DNA from: Perca fluviatilis
Taxonomy: Eukaryota > Chordata > Actinopteri > Perciformes > Percidae
NCBI RefSeq assembly: GCF_010015445.1
Contig: NC_053134.1
Coordinates: forward strand, 16,986,629-17,050,628
Length of the DNA: 64,000 nt
Direction: 5' to 3'
Under the pieces are notes generated by a model that did not search any database, was not told the origin of the DNA, and saw only the letters and a list, made by a program, of their open reading frames with translations. A program made the position numbers and the translations under genes. Shown in pieces: positions 1 to 12,044 of this stretch (positions are counted from its first letter, which is position 1; each line of letters opens with the position of its first letter).

Positions 1-328
1 TGATTTTTGTTTCTCTTTTAGTATAATTTCAAATAGAAATAAAAGATTTTTCAAAAAAATTGTACACCATCTTTTACACACACTCGAGAAGCAGTAAATG
101 CTTAACTTTGAGTCCTTTTTTTTAACAGAAAATGTACAGTTAGTGTTTAAACTTACATGACAACAGGCCTTGATGGTCTACTACCGTCATTTTGCCTATC
201 GTTCAGAAAATATTGGGCTGAAAACTGGGAAACAAAACACATGTGAGTACTCACGGCAGCTGATAAGAATCACTACCTCAGGAGAACCACGCTTCTTCTA
301 TTCACACACAACAAAGACACAACAAGAT

Positions 329-523
329 GTGGCCGGGTTGAATCAGTGGGTAGAGCAGGCGCACATATGTTTAGAGGTTTATGCCTCGACGCAGAGGTCC
401 AGGGTTCGACTCCGACCTGTGATGATTTTCTGCATGTCTTCCCCCTCTCTCTCTCTCTCTCCCCCCTTTCTCACCTGTCATGTCCATTAAAGGTGGAAAA
501 GCCACCCCCCCAAAAAAAACACA
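329..523 (+). mobile_element. tRNA-derived SINE (fish AFC-like), degraded
   Basis: The head resembles a tRNA: an A-box-like GTGGGTAGAGCAGG at 345-358 and a textbook B box GGTTCGACTCC at 403-413, 45 bases apart. It is followed by the CTGCATGTC...CTCTCTCT body typical of fish tRNA-SINEs and ends in an A-rich tail at 512-519. It is not a functional tRNA: the acceptor stem does not pair and the body is far too long. Family name is from recall of the consensus; the 3' part diverges from what I remember. Confidence 0.7.
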
Positions 524-742
524 CAAACACGCCCTGCTCACCCATAGGTAGAAGCGAAGTGCGTCCAGGCTGCAGAGGCTGGTCCTGAGCGGGATGATAA
601 CCACAGTGTAGGAGCCAGAGTCGGGGGGACGACAGGCCATGGAGAGGAGATCAGTCACTGACAGCTATGACCACTGCCCAATACAGTACAGCTGGCTGAA
701 TAACAAACAACAAACCATTGCTCGCCACCGGCTGACTCAGAA

Positions 743-791
743 TAATGCCACAGGGAGAGAGAGAGAGAGAGAGACAGAGAGAGAGAGAGAA
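743..791. repeat. (GA)n microsatellite
   Basis: Nearly pure GAGA run interrupted by single CA steps. Low-complexity; the open frames across it in several phases are not coding. Confidence 0.9.
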
Positions 792-1689
792 GGCAGGGAT
801 TGGGGAAAAAAAACAGCATGTGGATACGCATGCACAGGCCCCTGGGGCGAGGTAATGAAAAATTCCACATGTCACTGCCATGACTGGTTAATCGACATAC
901 AGTGACACAGATTGAGAGAGAGAAAGAGATGGGGTGGAAAGAAGGCGAATAAATGAGAAAAGACAACAGTGAGAGGCAGGAAATATGAAAGGGGGGAGCT
1001 GTGGAGAGGAGGATGCAGATGTGAGCAGAGATTTGCCAGCTTGTGTGTTCAGCACTGTTGGCTAAAAAAATAGTGTTTCTTTTAATATTGTTCGAAAATA
1101 TTGTTCATCCTAAATCACAGCTTAACATAACTGTATGGAAGGAAAACACAAGCTCTAAAAGTGTTTTGTTTTTCTTAAGGGATTGGCAGAATTTTCTAGG
1201 AATCATGTCATCCTGCAACTGAAGTGGAAACATGGCAGACATTCCTCTGCTGAACGAAAAGAGAGTGCATGTCATTTTTTTTCCTGCTTGGTTTCAGGTA
1301 AGCACTCTGTCCTGACATGTTCCCTGGAATGTGACATAACCTGGGGACATTATAGCAACAGAGTTAAGACAAACAAACAGAACTGTCAAGTACAGTTTTG
1401 TGAGAAGTGTTAGGGATAGAGGGTGTGACATTAACATTGACATTAACGTCATTACTATCAGAGCTCAGCTGTTCAACTGGTCAATGCCAGCACAAAAAAT
1501 CAGTGGCACATGTTTTTTTTTTATTTCTGCCTTAGGCCAGGGCGGATGGAAACAGTAACAGTTGAAAAGATTTTAGTGTACTGAGATGTATGGAAGAATG
1601 TGAGGATTCAGCCCAGAAATTTTGATTATCATAGGTTTTCTTTGGCAAAATTACTGAAGTACAAGTTAACGGTGGCCAAAACAGTTACA

Positions 1690-1890
1690 CAGTGGTACAT
1701 CAGTGAAAGAAAGTGCTCACATCCTTCACTTGGATAAAGTACCAATATATCAATGTAAACAAGTAAAAGTCCTTAATTCCAAAAAAAAAATTCCTTCTAC
1801 AGAATATACATATAATAAAGAAGTATTATAAGCAAAAAGTACATACACTATCAAAAGTAAATGTACTCATAATGCAGAAAATAATCCCAA
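1690..1890. repeat. Dispersed fish repeat, AGTAAAAGTACT type (fragment)
   Basis: Contains a series of AAGTAAAAGT, AAAGTACAT and AAATGTACTCATAATGCAG steps. These match the widespread teleost repeat that reads as alternating aagta/gtact words. A second, better copy lies at 33.08-33.24 kb. Boundaries are approximate. Confidence 0.4.
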
Positions 1891-2532
1891 ATAATATTGC
1901 AGAGCTCTGCTGTATCTTCTCCAGTTTGTGATGTGTTATTCTAGAGTTGTGATTTCTTTACTGTCTTGCCTCAGGTTATATGTTAACAACTCTAGCTTCA
2001 TAATATCCATGATTCAGGAATACAATTCTTTCCATATTTAATGTACAGCTACAATCTCATTTTGCGACTCTTTCATTCCCAACTTTTTATTATGGTATAA
2101 TGTGTTCCTCTTTAATTATTTAAGATGAGTTTGCAAATGATTGAGTTTCTCTTGTTTAGTTTTCTTTAATAATGTAGTACAGGCAATCATTTTAGCCATC
2201 AATACAGCTAGCATAAAGCTCCCCCATTGTCAATTTCTTGAAAGTAAGTTTCAGTTTCAAGAAACAGTTGTTTTTTCATCTGGGGAACATTTAAAAAGAT
2301 GTTTATTGTTCATTTGGTGAGTGAATGCTCAGATTTGAAGTTTCACTGTGTATTGTAAGTTTGGTCAAGAGGTGGTTATATGTTAAACAAAAAAGGTGCA
2401 CTCCAAAAATGTTGTCAAAGTGAATAAAACAAAGTCAACTAGTCATGGAGAGTACTACCCAATCTGTAAAAGGAGTTGGAGTTGGTCTTCTGTGGCTCTG
2501 GAGGATGTTTGACAGGTGTGAGAAAAATAACC

Positions 2533-2560
2533 CCCTGATGTCACAGTGATGTCATCAGGG
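2533..2560. repeat. Short inverted repeat
   Basis: Arms CCCTGATG and CATCAGGG enclose a 12-base spacer. The surrounding 2.4-2.75 kb looks like part of a dispersed element, but I could not find matching outer termini. Confidence 0.5.
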
Positions 2561-4086
2561 TTTTCTCGCCTTGGGTTTAACATCACAATTTCTCAAAAGA
2601 AATGCTGCACTGCAAACTGGGGGTGTGAAGTTTGAAAGATGTGGGCGTTTAACAAGCAGGGCGGTTCTAACAAGGAGACAATATTAAGTGGCATTATGGG
2701 GAATGTAGGATTCAAAGTTTTTCGAATTGACCCATAGGGACTAAAATGTAGTAGGACGTTCCTGCTGTTAACTAGAGCTAAAATGCAAGTGTATACTCTT
2801 TTTAAGCTCTAACTACGCTACTGAGGGAGAGGCTGTGCATACAGTACATAGTGTTTTGATTATTCAGAGGGTGTGCCTGAGTCTGTCCTGACAACATACA
2901 TCTTAACGGACCTCCCTGTTTGACGCTGTCAACACGGGACCCTCCCATAGATCCCACCCACTGAATTATCACACTGCTGTAGAGTAAAACCCCCAAAACT
3001 AAACAATTTGGGGCATTTTATTTTTACTATTTGACTTGAAACTTGGCTATCTTTACATGTAATCAGGTGATTTCATGAACAAGCCATTGAAACCTGTTGA
3101 ATACTCATTGAGTCACTGATTGTTTCCCAGTTTAAAGCTGCGGTTCTGCTTGATAACCAGCAGAGAGAGCTATAAGTGCACATTGCCTGCTGGAGCAGAT
3201 AATCATATTCTCAGCTGACATTTTGTGACACTTTATGATATTCTCATTGAAGCTGCAGCTTTTACAAAACACCAGATGGCGCAGCACGATGAAAATGCAA
3301 ACTTCCCCAAAAGTAGGTCAACTATTTTCAACCTGTGTTTACTAATGGTGTGACATTTCTACACCCTGTGATTCATGGAAAACAACTCAAACTTCATTTC
3401 AATCACAAAAGATGACCATATTCAAATCTCTGAGAGATCACTTTTACATAGCACACCTATACATTACATACTGTAGGTATTCCCTGTATAAAAAAAAGCA
3501 AACATTTTCATGTCGGGTCATAAGCTTAAGGCCAATCAGCTTCAAGGCTTGAGGACAGCAGTTGGTTCAAAACATGGGATTAAGCTGCAGAAGAATGGCT
3601 CTCTGTGCTTCAACAGCATCTCTGAGATGGAGCCTAAAGGGAAGCCATGACCCTGGGTTACATCATGAGACACATGATTCTTACCAAAATAAAGCCTAAA
3701 ACTCTACATGAGCTCATGATACCATGAACACTAACATACAATGTTTTCTACTATGATTCTTTATTTTTAGCTGCAGCCACTTAGGGCTCTTTTCTGGGAG
3801 TAACAAGAGAAGTTTGGATAAAAAATATAAAGGCACAAAAAAAACACTTCTGCACAGTTGATACAGTATGTAAGGGAATGTATCTGACTTTACAGAGGCC
3901 ATTTTAAAGTTGAAACTATGCAGCCTTTTTGTTTGAGTTTCCACTGTGGGCCCCCCGAAAGGGAAGTTCACATTGTCACACTAATGGTGTGAAATATATT
4001 CATACATGCTGCATTTCACACACAGTGGTAGGGGGTGCACTCTTATGTTTTAAATACACACAAGTTTGTATACACACACTGCAGTA

Positions 4087-4185
4087 ACCCATTCTCCCCC
4101 TATAGGCTACATGCCTATAGGGCGTGATTATGAGTGTATACATACACTCATAATCACTACTACTATTTTGCGGCTGAGAATGGGT
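4087..4185. repeat. Compound foldback (nested inverted repeats)
   Basis: Outer arms ACCCATTCTC (4087-4096) and GAGAATGGGT (4176-4185) are exact reverse complements. Inside lie two more perfect hairpins: CCCTATAGGC / GCCTATAGGG with loop TACAT at 4098-4122, and a 16-base-arm palindrome with essentially no loop at 4124-4157 (centre GTATACATAC). The 99 bp can therefore fold into a cruciform-like structure with three stems. It is probably a small foldback transposon or the core of one. Confidence 0.75.
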
Positions 4186-5514
4186 CCCAGGTTGCTTCCT
4201 GTCTCAAACATACACACTTTCGCTCAAACATATTTGCTCTGTCGCTGTCACTGCTACTTTCATACATAGTTTTAAAAACACTTTGAAAGAAAATGACACG
4301 TGAACGACACGCATGCGCAAGCAGCTGGAGTACGTAGCGGGCCATAGAAGCCGGGCGGTCCCATTCGCCTCTCAAACCCATGCCCCGCTCAAGGCTTACT
4401 GTTCCAGATCATAGCTCCAAGGAATCTGCTCCAAATATGTAACTCCCCATACACACTCACTTCAATCAGGACCAAAAGAACTGTGTCTCTCTGGTCTCTC
4501 AAAGGGGCCTCATTACAGACTGACACTCACCTCCTTGTCCTGAGGAATCTAAGGATTGAGGAAAAACAAATCTTATTGTACAAATAAGATCGTTGAAACA
4601 AAACAATCAGTGGAGGTATTCATGACGATGATTTTTACACCAAGCAAAATTGGTTTAAATGTAAAATACAATGCTGAAATCTCAAATTGAGACTCCAAAA
4701 GTATCAACACACTGGACTGGATTTGCCCAAAGGAAAATAGATCTAAACAGAACAGATGTGGATAATATAACAGTTGTTCATTTTAACTTCTGGAGGAGAT
4801 CTAATAGTTTCCAAACATATGGCCACATATGTTAGACTGAATTTGGAAAAATGTCTAAAAATGATACTCATCATCAATAAGACCTCAAGAAAATATATAT
4901 TTGATGGAGGTTTGAATATTTCACCCAGTGTGAACACGGTAGGCTACAGAATATACAATGTGAAATAACATGACTTTTCCAACTTTGAAGGTGTACTCCA
5001 CTTATTTAGTATTGCACTTCCATAAAGTTCAGGGACTCACACAAGCGACAGATTAAAGAAAGAATGGTCAAAATCGAAGCCACAGAGGCCGACATATCCT
5101 GACTTTTGAGTCTCTTGGACAGGCCAAGCTCCAAAAACGAGACTATCCACCCCAGAGAAACAACGAAATAAAGCGTTTTTACAAGCAGCTATAAAGTACT
5201 CATTTTTACATATTTACGTGAGGCAGTACCCTCTAGTGGCCATAGTAATTATGATGGGAGCAAAGCAGGAAGTAATGTAACGTATTAAGACCGAGGAATG
5301 GTGTACAGGATGGGTGGGTCAAACAAACACAGGACTTTGACCCAGGAGACTGGTTTTTGTGTCCAGTTTGAAACTAAAAGTCAACCGTCAACGTTATGGA
5401 ATTATTTTCACTTGACGTGACAAACGGAACTAAACGTTAGGTGCGTAATTACATCATGTACTTATGTACAGAAGTGACGTAGCATAACAAATGTACTGAT
5501 TTCAAGCCAAAACA

Positions 5515-5600
5515 CAATCTTTTCCTAAACCTAACCAAGTAGTTTTGGTGCCTAAACCCCACCTAAAGTATGACTGACTCACAATGTTAACCACATGTTT
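5515..5600. repeat. Dispersed fish repeat (CCTAAACCTAACCAAGTAG type)
   Basis: The phrase TTCCTAAACCTAACC followed by GTGCCTAAACCCCAC is a recurrent motif of percomorph interspersed repeats. I recognise it by phrasing only; a related phrase occurs near 11.08 kb. No termini were identified. Confidence 0.35.
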
Positions 5601-7318
5601 AAAACCGTATGAAAACGTGTTGATCTCCACCGGTAGGAGCGCCTAATGTGGTCGTGTGGGTTGGAGGAAAACACATTATCCTACATTTCCCATAATGCAA
5701 CTCAATAGTGTCTTTGATTTTACCTTGCCTGCCTCCTGAATGCCCATTTCTAAAACCCCACATCTAATGTAATGCAGGCTTTCTGTTAAAAACCACTGCA
5801 CACACCGCAGCATGTGATAGTAACTAAGCCCAGCTGGCCCTGTTACCAATAATACCATGGACCCCTAACACAGGGACTCCAAATATCACCCCCCTTTGTC
5901 CCTCTTTTCAAAGAGATGTCTCGTCTCTGCTCAAGCTTTCTCTACTGTCAGAAATTTGGCAAATGGTATAACCTGGTATCTCCATGATCCCACTTTGTTT
6001 TTAATGATGCGTTCTACACTTTCATCAATGACTTTTGAAAAGGGTGTCATCCACAATGGACTCTTTCCACAAGCAAAACAGACTTAAAGAGGTTTCCACC
6101 CACATATGTCAAACAGATAAGGCTGACTGCTAAGTTGTGCAGGTTTCTTTTCTGATTGTCACAGGTGTTGAACAGATCACATTACTAGTAAAAAAATAAA
6201 TAAAAAATGGAACTTTGAACAAGTGAAGACAGCAACACTAAGATTATTCGTTGCAAGCCAGGTAATGCAATCGCACACATACTTCTCTCTCATTTTCATT
6301 TGCTCGCTGACTCATTCATTGATCCTCCCATCCAGCCTCATCCAAACTCACAAATAAATTCTGTGCCCTCTCCTTCCCGTTCTCTCACAGACACACATAT
6401 TGTCACGCTCATGCACAGCCAGATATTACAAGGCCAGGGCCAGATGCAAACCAGATGTTCCCCAGATGTAGATAAGGACAAAAACACATCAGCTGAAGCA
6501 CACCACCTTTTCACCTCAGCTGCATGGAGCAGAAACAGATGTGGGGCACAAACCTCCTGGAGTTATTATTGGTAGATACAGTATGTTTTTCAAAGTGTTA
6601 TCATTATTGTTTTGCATTATGTTGCATTGGAAATAAGCATATATAATATCAGGGGAGAGAAGGTTTCAGCATTTTATGCATTTTGTGGGGGGAAATTGAA
6701 CAATTTTGTGGTCATATTTTTGCTTTACTTTTACAGAATGTTTCATTTTTCAGACATGCCTTTGTCTTGCTGTGGCTTCCTCATTGAACTGGTCTCAAGG
6801 TCACCTCAGTGAGACCAAAACAAGTCCCTCTAAGACACATGCACAGACGAAAACAAAGGATCGATTTACACCCGCATCTCCCCGCCCTTCAACCCCTCCC
6901 CCTCCCCCTCCTCCTTTCCTCACACCCACAAACACACTCTGCAAAAACGATATTTCAAAGAAGAGATGTTATCGCCTCTGTTACTGCTCTCAAAAGAACA
7001 AGAAATGCCTTACATTCATACAGAAAAATGTAGGAGGACTACACACTCACTGGCCACCACAGCTCAAATAAAATAAATCCGAGACCCCAATCTGTATGTT
7101 ACACCGGCAGCCCCCAAGCCAGCCCCTGAGGACCCCCCCAAAACAAACACGGTGAGTCAGGGTCTCCTTGGGCATATTTCATCTTAAACCTATTCACCCT
7201 GACATGCAAGCTCCCCTGGTGAACCACTGACAATATCCAGCTGCCGGCGAGCTGCCTCGCTCTCCCTGCACCCCAAATTTCTGCAGACCCTGCCCTAGAA
7301 ATCACACACTCCTTCTTT

Positions 7319-7320
<2 letters not shown>

Positions 7321-7389
<69 letters not shown>

Positions 7390-7394
7390 ACACA
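7321..7394. repeat. (AC)n microsatellite
   Basis: About 74 bp of nearly pure AC with one AT interruption near the right end. A shorter (TG)n run lies 130 bp downstream at 7524-7550. Confidence 0.95.
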
Positions 7395-7523
7395 TGAAAT
7401 CAGAGTACAGCTCACTCCTCCGCCCTCCCCCACAACCCCACCTGTGGCCTACACAGCTGTGCGAATACTCCCATGGAAACTCCTCCCACTTATGTATGGA
7501 GTACTTGTATCGTTTATGTGTGC

Positions 7524-7550
7524 ATGTGTGTGTGTGTGTGTGTGTGTGTG
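7524..7550. repeat. (TG)n microsatellite
   Basis: Short TG run in inverted orientation to the AC run at 7321-7394, so the two could pair as a large stem. Confidence 0.85.
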
Positions 7551-8725
7551 ACTTAACTTTTGGGTTCATTGCCTTTATTATTCCTCTGTAAATCTCCCCC
7601 ACACCCTTTAACAAAGTAGAAGGTTCCAAATTTAGCACAGATCACTCGCGCCACTGATACGAAAAAACTAAAAAAGTTGCATTGTGTATCCCAGCCTGGA
7701 TGATAAATTACTCCCCATTCAGTATTTATATCCCTGTAAGAAAGGATTTGGTGATTTGCAGGTCGAACAATAACTAGATAAGACAACTGCTGTTTAAACA
7801 GCATTACAAAGACTATATATCAGTGTGCAGTTATGTTCTGCTACACATTTAAATAAAGTCATTTAAACGTGGTTGATCATGCTTACTGATAGCTTCTGAA
7901 CTGTTTTAGCCTAAAGGCATCCTTTATTACGGTCATGCACAGCTTGTTGTGAGTCAGATCACTATGCATGCTTGTGCACATGTTTGTGTGTGTCAGCATG
8001 TATGATGAGCTGTTCAGAGGAGATATGTGATGTTTCCAGTGTGTAGAACTAGTGAATGTGAGGCCATTTATCTCTTATCTTACCAGTTAGCAGACAGCTC
8101 TGCAAGCTTACCTAAATTATGTGCACATGCCGTTTCCTTTCTTTCTCATTTACTTTTGTTGCTATCTTGCGGGACAGCTCAACATTTTGCCATTTCCCAC
8201 ACCATGTTTCTTCGTGAAGTCTCTCTTCATCTCCTAGTTCGTAATTTGTTGTGGTGTGCCATTCAATTATGATTGACGTAAACAATCCTCTGTCTGTGGT
8301 GAGCCTCTTCTCAGTATATGCCTCCTCAACTAAAGGGCAGAAGGATGTGGAAACCCCCATACTGCACCTGTGAACCAACAACTTCCTCTCCTCTGTTGTT
8401 GGTCCTGCTCTCTCCATCACAGCGTCTCCTTCACCACAGAGACTTCCTGCGGAAATGAGACTGCCATATGGTACACGCTCTTGGTGTTTCACTGAAAAAG
8501 CACCTTTGGCACCAAACTCTCAGTTTCAAGGTTCTAGTCTAGCCAATAACCTTTGACCTGCAGCTTTCTGAAACCTCTGTCTCATCCGTAGTGAAACCAA
8601 ACAGCATTTTAATTAAAAAAAAACCCACTGTGATGCAATATTAATATTGATATTAGGTTGTTACAGTTGCCTTGTAGCTGTCGTACTGCGCCATCTCATT
8701 GATTGAAAAAAAACCCAGTAAGTTG

Positions 8726-8960
8726 TTTTTAAGTTTTGGTTTGGTGCGGATTATATAAATGCTAAATAAAATTTAGCTTTAGAGGTGCTGGTACAGTAGG
8801 CAGATTTCATACCTTTGGAGAGAGTTTAGGCTAGCTGTTTCCCCCTGATTCCAGTCTTAATGCTAAGCTAAGCTAACTATATTTAGCGCGCAACCATAAG
8901 AGGTTTCGATCTTCTCTAACTCTCGGCAAGAAAGCTAAACGTAACAGTCAAACTATTCCT
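8726..8960. mobile_element. MITE fragment (GCTAAGCTAAGCTAAC type)
   Basis: Contains CTAGCTGTTTCCCCCTGATTCCAGTCTT followed by ATGCTAAGCTAAGCTAAC, words I associate with a very common teleost nonautonomous element. The right end reads AACTATTCCTTTAA, i.e. an AGGAATAGTT-like terminus abutting a TTAA at 8961-8964. The matching left terminus was not found, so the copy is truncated or diverged. Confidence 0.45.
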
Positions 8961-11244
8961 TTAAATAAGACAAACTGGTAAAGGTGTTTAAATGACATTA
9001 TCTGGTTATAAATATGTTATTAAAGGGACTTTATATTGATTACATCTACCTTTAGTTAGCCTTCAGTTCATTTCTCATAAGTTTTCCTCCCAGGAATACA
9101 TGAGAGTGATTATTCAACTTATTTTCTGAGTAGCATCCTTCTATAAGGCTATGTCAAGCTATATTTGTATTATTCTCTCTCTTATGTGATAAATGTCCTC
9201 CAAAAACAATTACGTTACAGATCATTTCCAACTGTTAAACACTCAAACTACATACATTTGTAAAACACTGCCTGCAGTTGTAGGATATATGTATGGTCAG
9301 TTGGCTTCTCTGTTGTGTCCTTTGTTTGTTTTACAGCCCAGAGAATCAGTAACATTTGAATGAAAAGAGGTGAATTGATTTCCTCTCACTAGCATAAAAC
9401 CCACCATGTAAGTTCCCCAGCACATCGTCTTCTGACCTGAGTCCCATTGTACTGTGTGACTGTTGTTTTACAAGCAAGATAATGTATTCCAAGGGCGCTG
9501 ACCGTGGAGGAAAAACAATGGGCTTAATGACTGTAACCAACTGTAATATAGAGCAGGATTAAGGATGGGGGTCACACCAAAACACACAACACTGTAGACA
9601 ACAAGAAGAGGATTAAGAATTTAATGTCGAACAATAAACTGACTGTAAATACAGGTCAGAGAGCTGACAAAACAGTGAGGGATCATGCTGCTGGGGCCTC
9701 ATTGTCTGCTGATGAATCCTCAAGTATGACAGTGTATAAAGACCACTTGACATACAGATTAGTAGGGAATTAGGGAACTGGGACACAACCCTAATTGACT
9801 ATTATGTATCACGATGGGAGAGACCTAAAATAACTCAGCATGTAAGAAAACAATAGACAAAACTAAAAATAAAAAGAGTTTGTGCTGAAGATATGATGTC
9901 AGGGGAGGAGCAGATCATTCAGCAATTATCATCACATCTTTTGTTGATATTTAGGGACTGTAAGGAGATTATTAGGGGGATCAGAAAAGGGAAAGGTTAT
10001 GTATTTTTTTGTCTTAGTTAAACATCATAATGTTAACGTACAAAAAAATGCCTTTTGTGTGCGCAATGGACCATAAATGTGCATTTAGTCATGTGCAGAG
10101 GACAACAATTGTGTCTCTGTATCAAGGCATTATTTTCCATCGACAACTACAGTAACCATAGCTTGTAAAACTATAATAATCAGTTTTTTGAAGCAGTAGA
10201 TTTGGATCTTCATAGTTAGCATAGATTGAAAGGGTGTGCCATTTTTACCTTTACTTTTTGGTTCGCTTTTATGTTTTTGGCAATTGCTAATTCGACCCCT
10301 AATGTGTGATTAGGGCTATTCTGCCCTGCAAAGGCAAAAGGCAGTAAAATAAGTTAATGATATTTTTGTGACATTCAAGACATCCTTTATCATGTGGATA
10401 AGTATCTTGAGTCCGTTTCGTTGATTTTTCGAGAAAATAATGGGTTGTCTTAACAGTAACTTCTAAAAGCCCAGGAGAAACCAAGGCAGAACACCATAAC
10501 ACTAGTAACTGCTATTTGACTTTGTTTTGGAATGCTCAATTTGAGTTACGGTTCAGCAAAAAGTACAGTAAATGGCTATAAGTAATTGTAAATCATTAGA
10601 CATACAGGCCACGATCACTACATTTTATTGACGTGTTACTTTAATGTTTTTGTTTTTTTGTAAATTTTGTAAATGGTGATCAGCAACCAAATATTGATAA
10701 TTTGGAAATTACTGCCTTTTGCCTTGATGTGACCTTTCACTTTTTGCAGACAATACAAATGCAGAATACAGTAACTTCAAATATATATAGGTCAAAAGTC
10801 ATGTTTGAGCTTAAAATTTTTCATGTAGATACATTGCATCTAATTGCCAGATTCCCAGTGTCCTACCTATAATTCATTTGGCTGGACAACTAAAAAACTT
10901 TAAAGTCATTTTTCTCACTTCCACACTCAAGGTCCAGAGACCACTGTTTGTTTCCCGCGTCCTACCAACAGTCAACGTTGTTCCTAGCATCACAGGCAAA
11001 CACACCAAGTGTTTGTTATTGTTACCATGACGACAAAGCTTCCATAACCTTAGCGGAGAAGTTATTTGAACCCAAACAAAGTTTCCCTAAACCTAAAAAA
11101 AGAACTTTTAGCTTGCGGTTTGTAATGGGTTTGGAAGGTACAGACAAATGACGTTGTCCTGCTGAAGGAGTGTCAGAACCGTTCTCTGTGTCATTCATAC
11201 AACATATTTTGTTTATTTTGGTGGAGGCAAATATAAGGTTCAAA

Positions 11245-12015
11245 CCCCCTCCCTACCATAATAATTGTATACAGTCCCTTACCATTCAGAAATAAAGTAA
11301 ATTAAATCCAAGGTTGAGATTTATGGACAACACGTGATGCAAGCACTACACATGAATGTATGTCAGGGGAAATGGCTGCCCTTGCCAAAATATTTGACCT
11401 ACTTCTAGTCGAGCCGAAGGAGAAGTGGGGCACCAGGGCGCAAGAGAGCAACAGGTCTGGAGCAGGAGCGCATTGCACAGATTGAATGAGGAGATTTTAG
11501 CATTATAACAGGGTATGAAGCTATTTATAATCATTAGTAACACTTTTAAAGCATACATTTATAATGAAGTAGCATTACAGTGAGACACAAAAACATCTTG
11601 GTCAATTTTGAGATTTGGGACTTTTTTGGAGAAGTTTCATTAACATATTCACCTGTATTGTCTTGCAAAATGTAGGCCATTGAATTTTACGATACATATC
11701 TTTAAAGACTGTTATCCATCTCAGTAGTTGCAAAACACTTTCTCGTTTCATTCCTATCTATATTCTGAAGGTTTTACAGTGGGGGTATGGAATGATAAAA
11801 AGACTGTAAAAAAACTAGCTTTGACTCCGTCATCAAAATGAAACAAGAAATCTGAACCTGGCATTATCCAATGTTCAGATTTCTGTTCTGGAAAAAATAG
11901 CACATATTTAATAAGATAATGCCTCATTTGCATCTTTAATAACATTTAATACAACTTGTAACACAAAAAAAACTATTGTCTTAATAAGTACTTAACTGTG
12001 AAAGTGTATGGTATC
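11245..12015 (+). repeat. Tandem duplication, copy 1 (A1 + B1)
   Basis: Segment A1 (11245-11325) starts CCCCCTCCCTACCATAATAA and segment B1 (11327-12015) starts ACAACACGTGATGCAAGCAC. Both recur downstream in the same order and orientation: A2 at 12045-12125 and B2 at 13437-14104. The segments are highly similar by eye with small indels. In this copy A and B are directly adjacent. I recognise no protein or transposon family in the unit. Confidence 0.85.
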
Positions 12016-12044
12016 TAGTTTATATATATATATATACATACATA

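Noticed and set aside
345..413. tRNA gene suggested by A box and B box
   Set aside because: The acceptor stem does not pair and the sequence continues into a SINE body with an A-rich tail, so it is a tRNA-derived SINE.
8112..8492. 126-codon minus-strand frame
   Set aside because: No domain, no splice partners, and codons give an unstructured mixture; probably chance.
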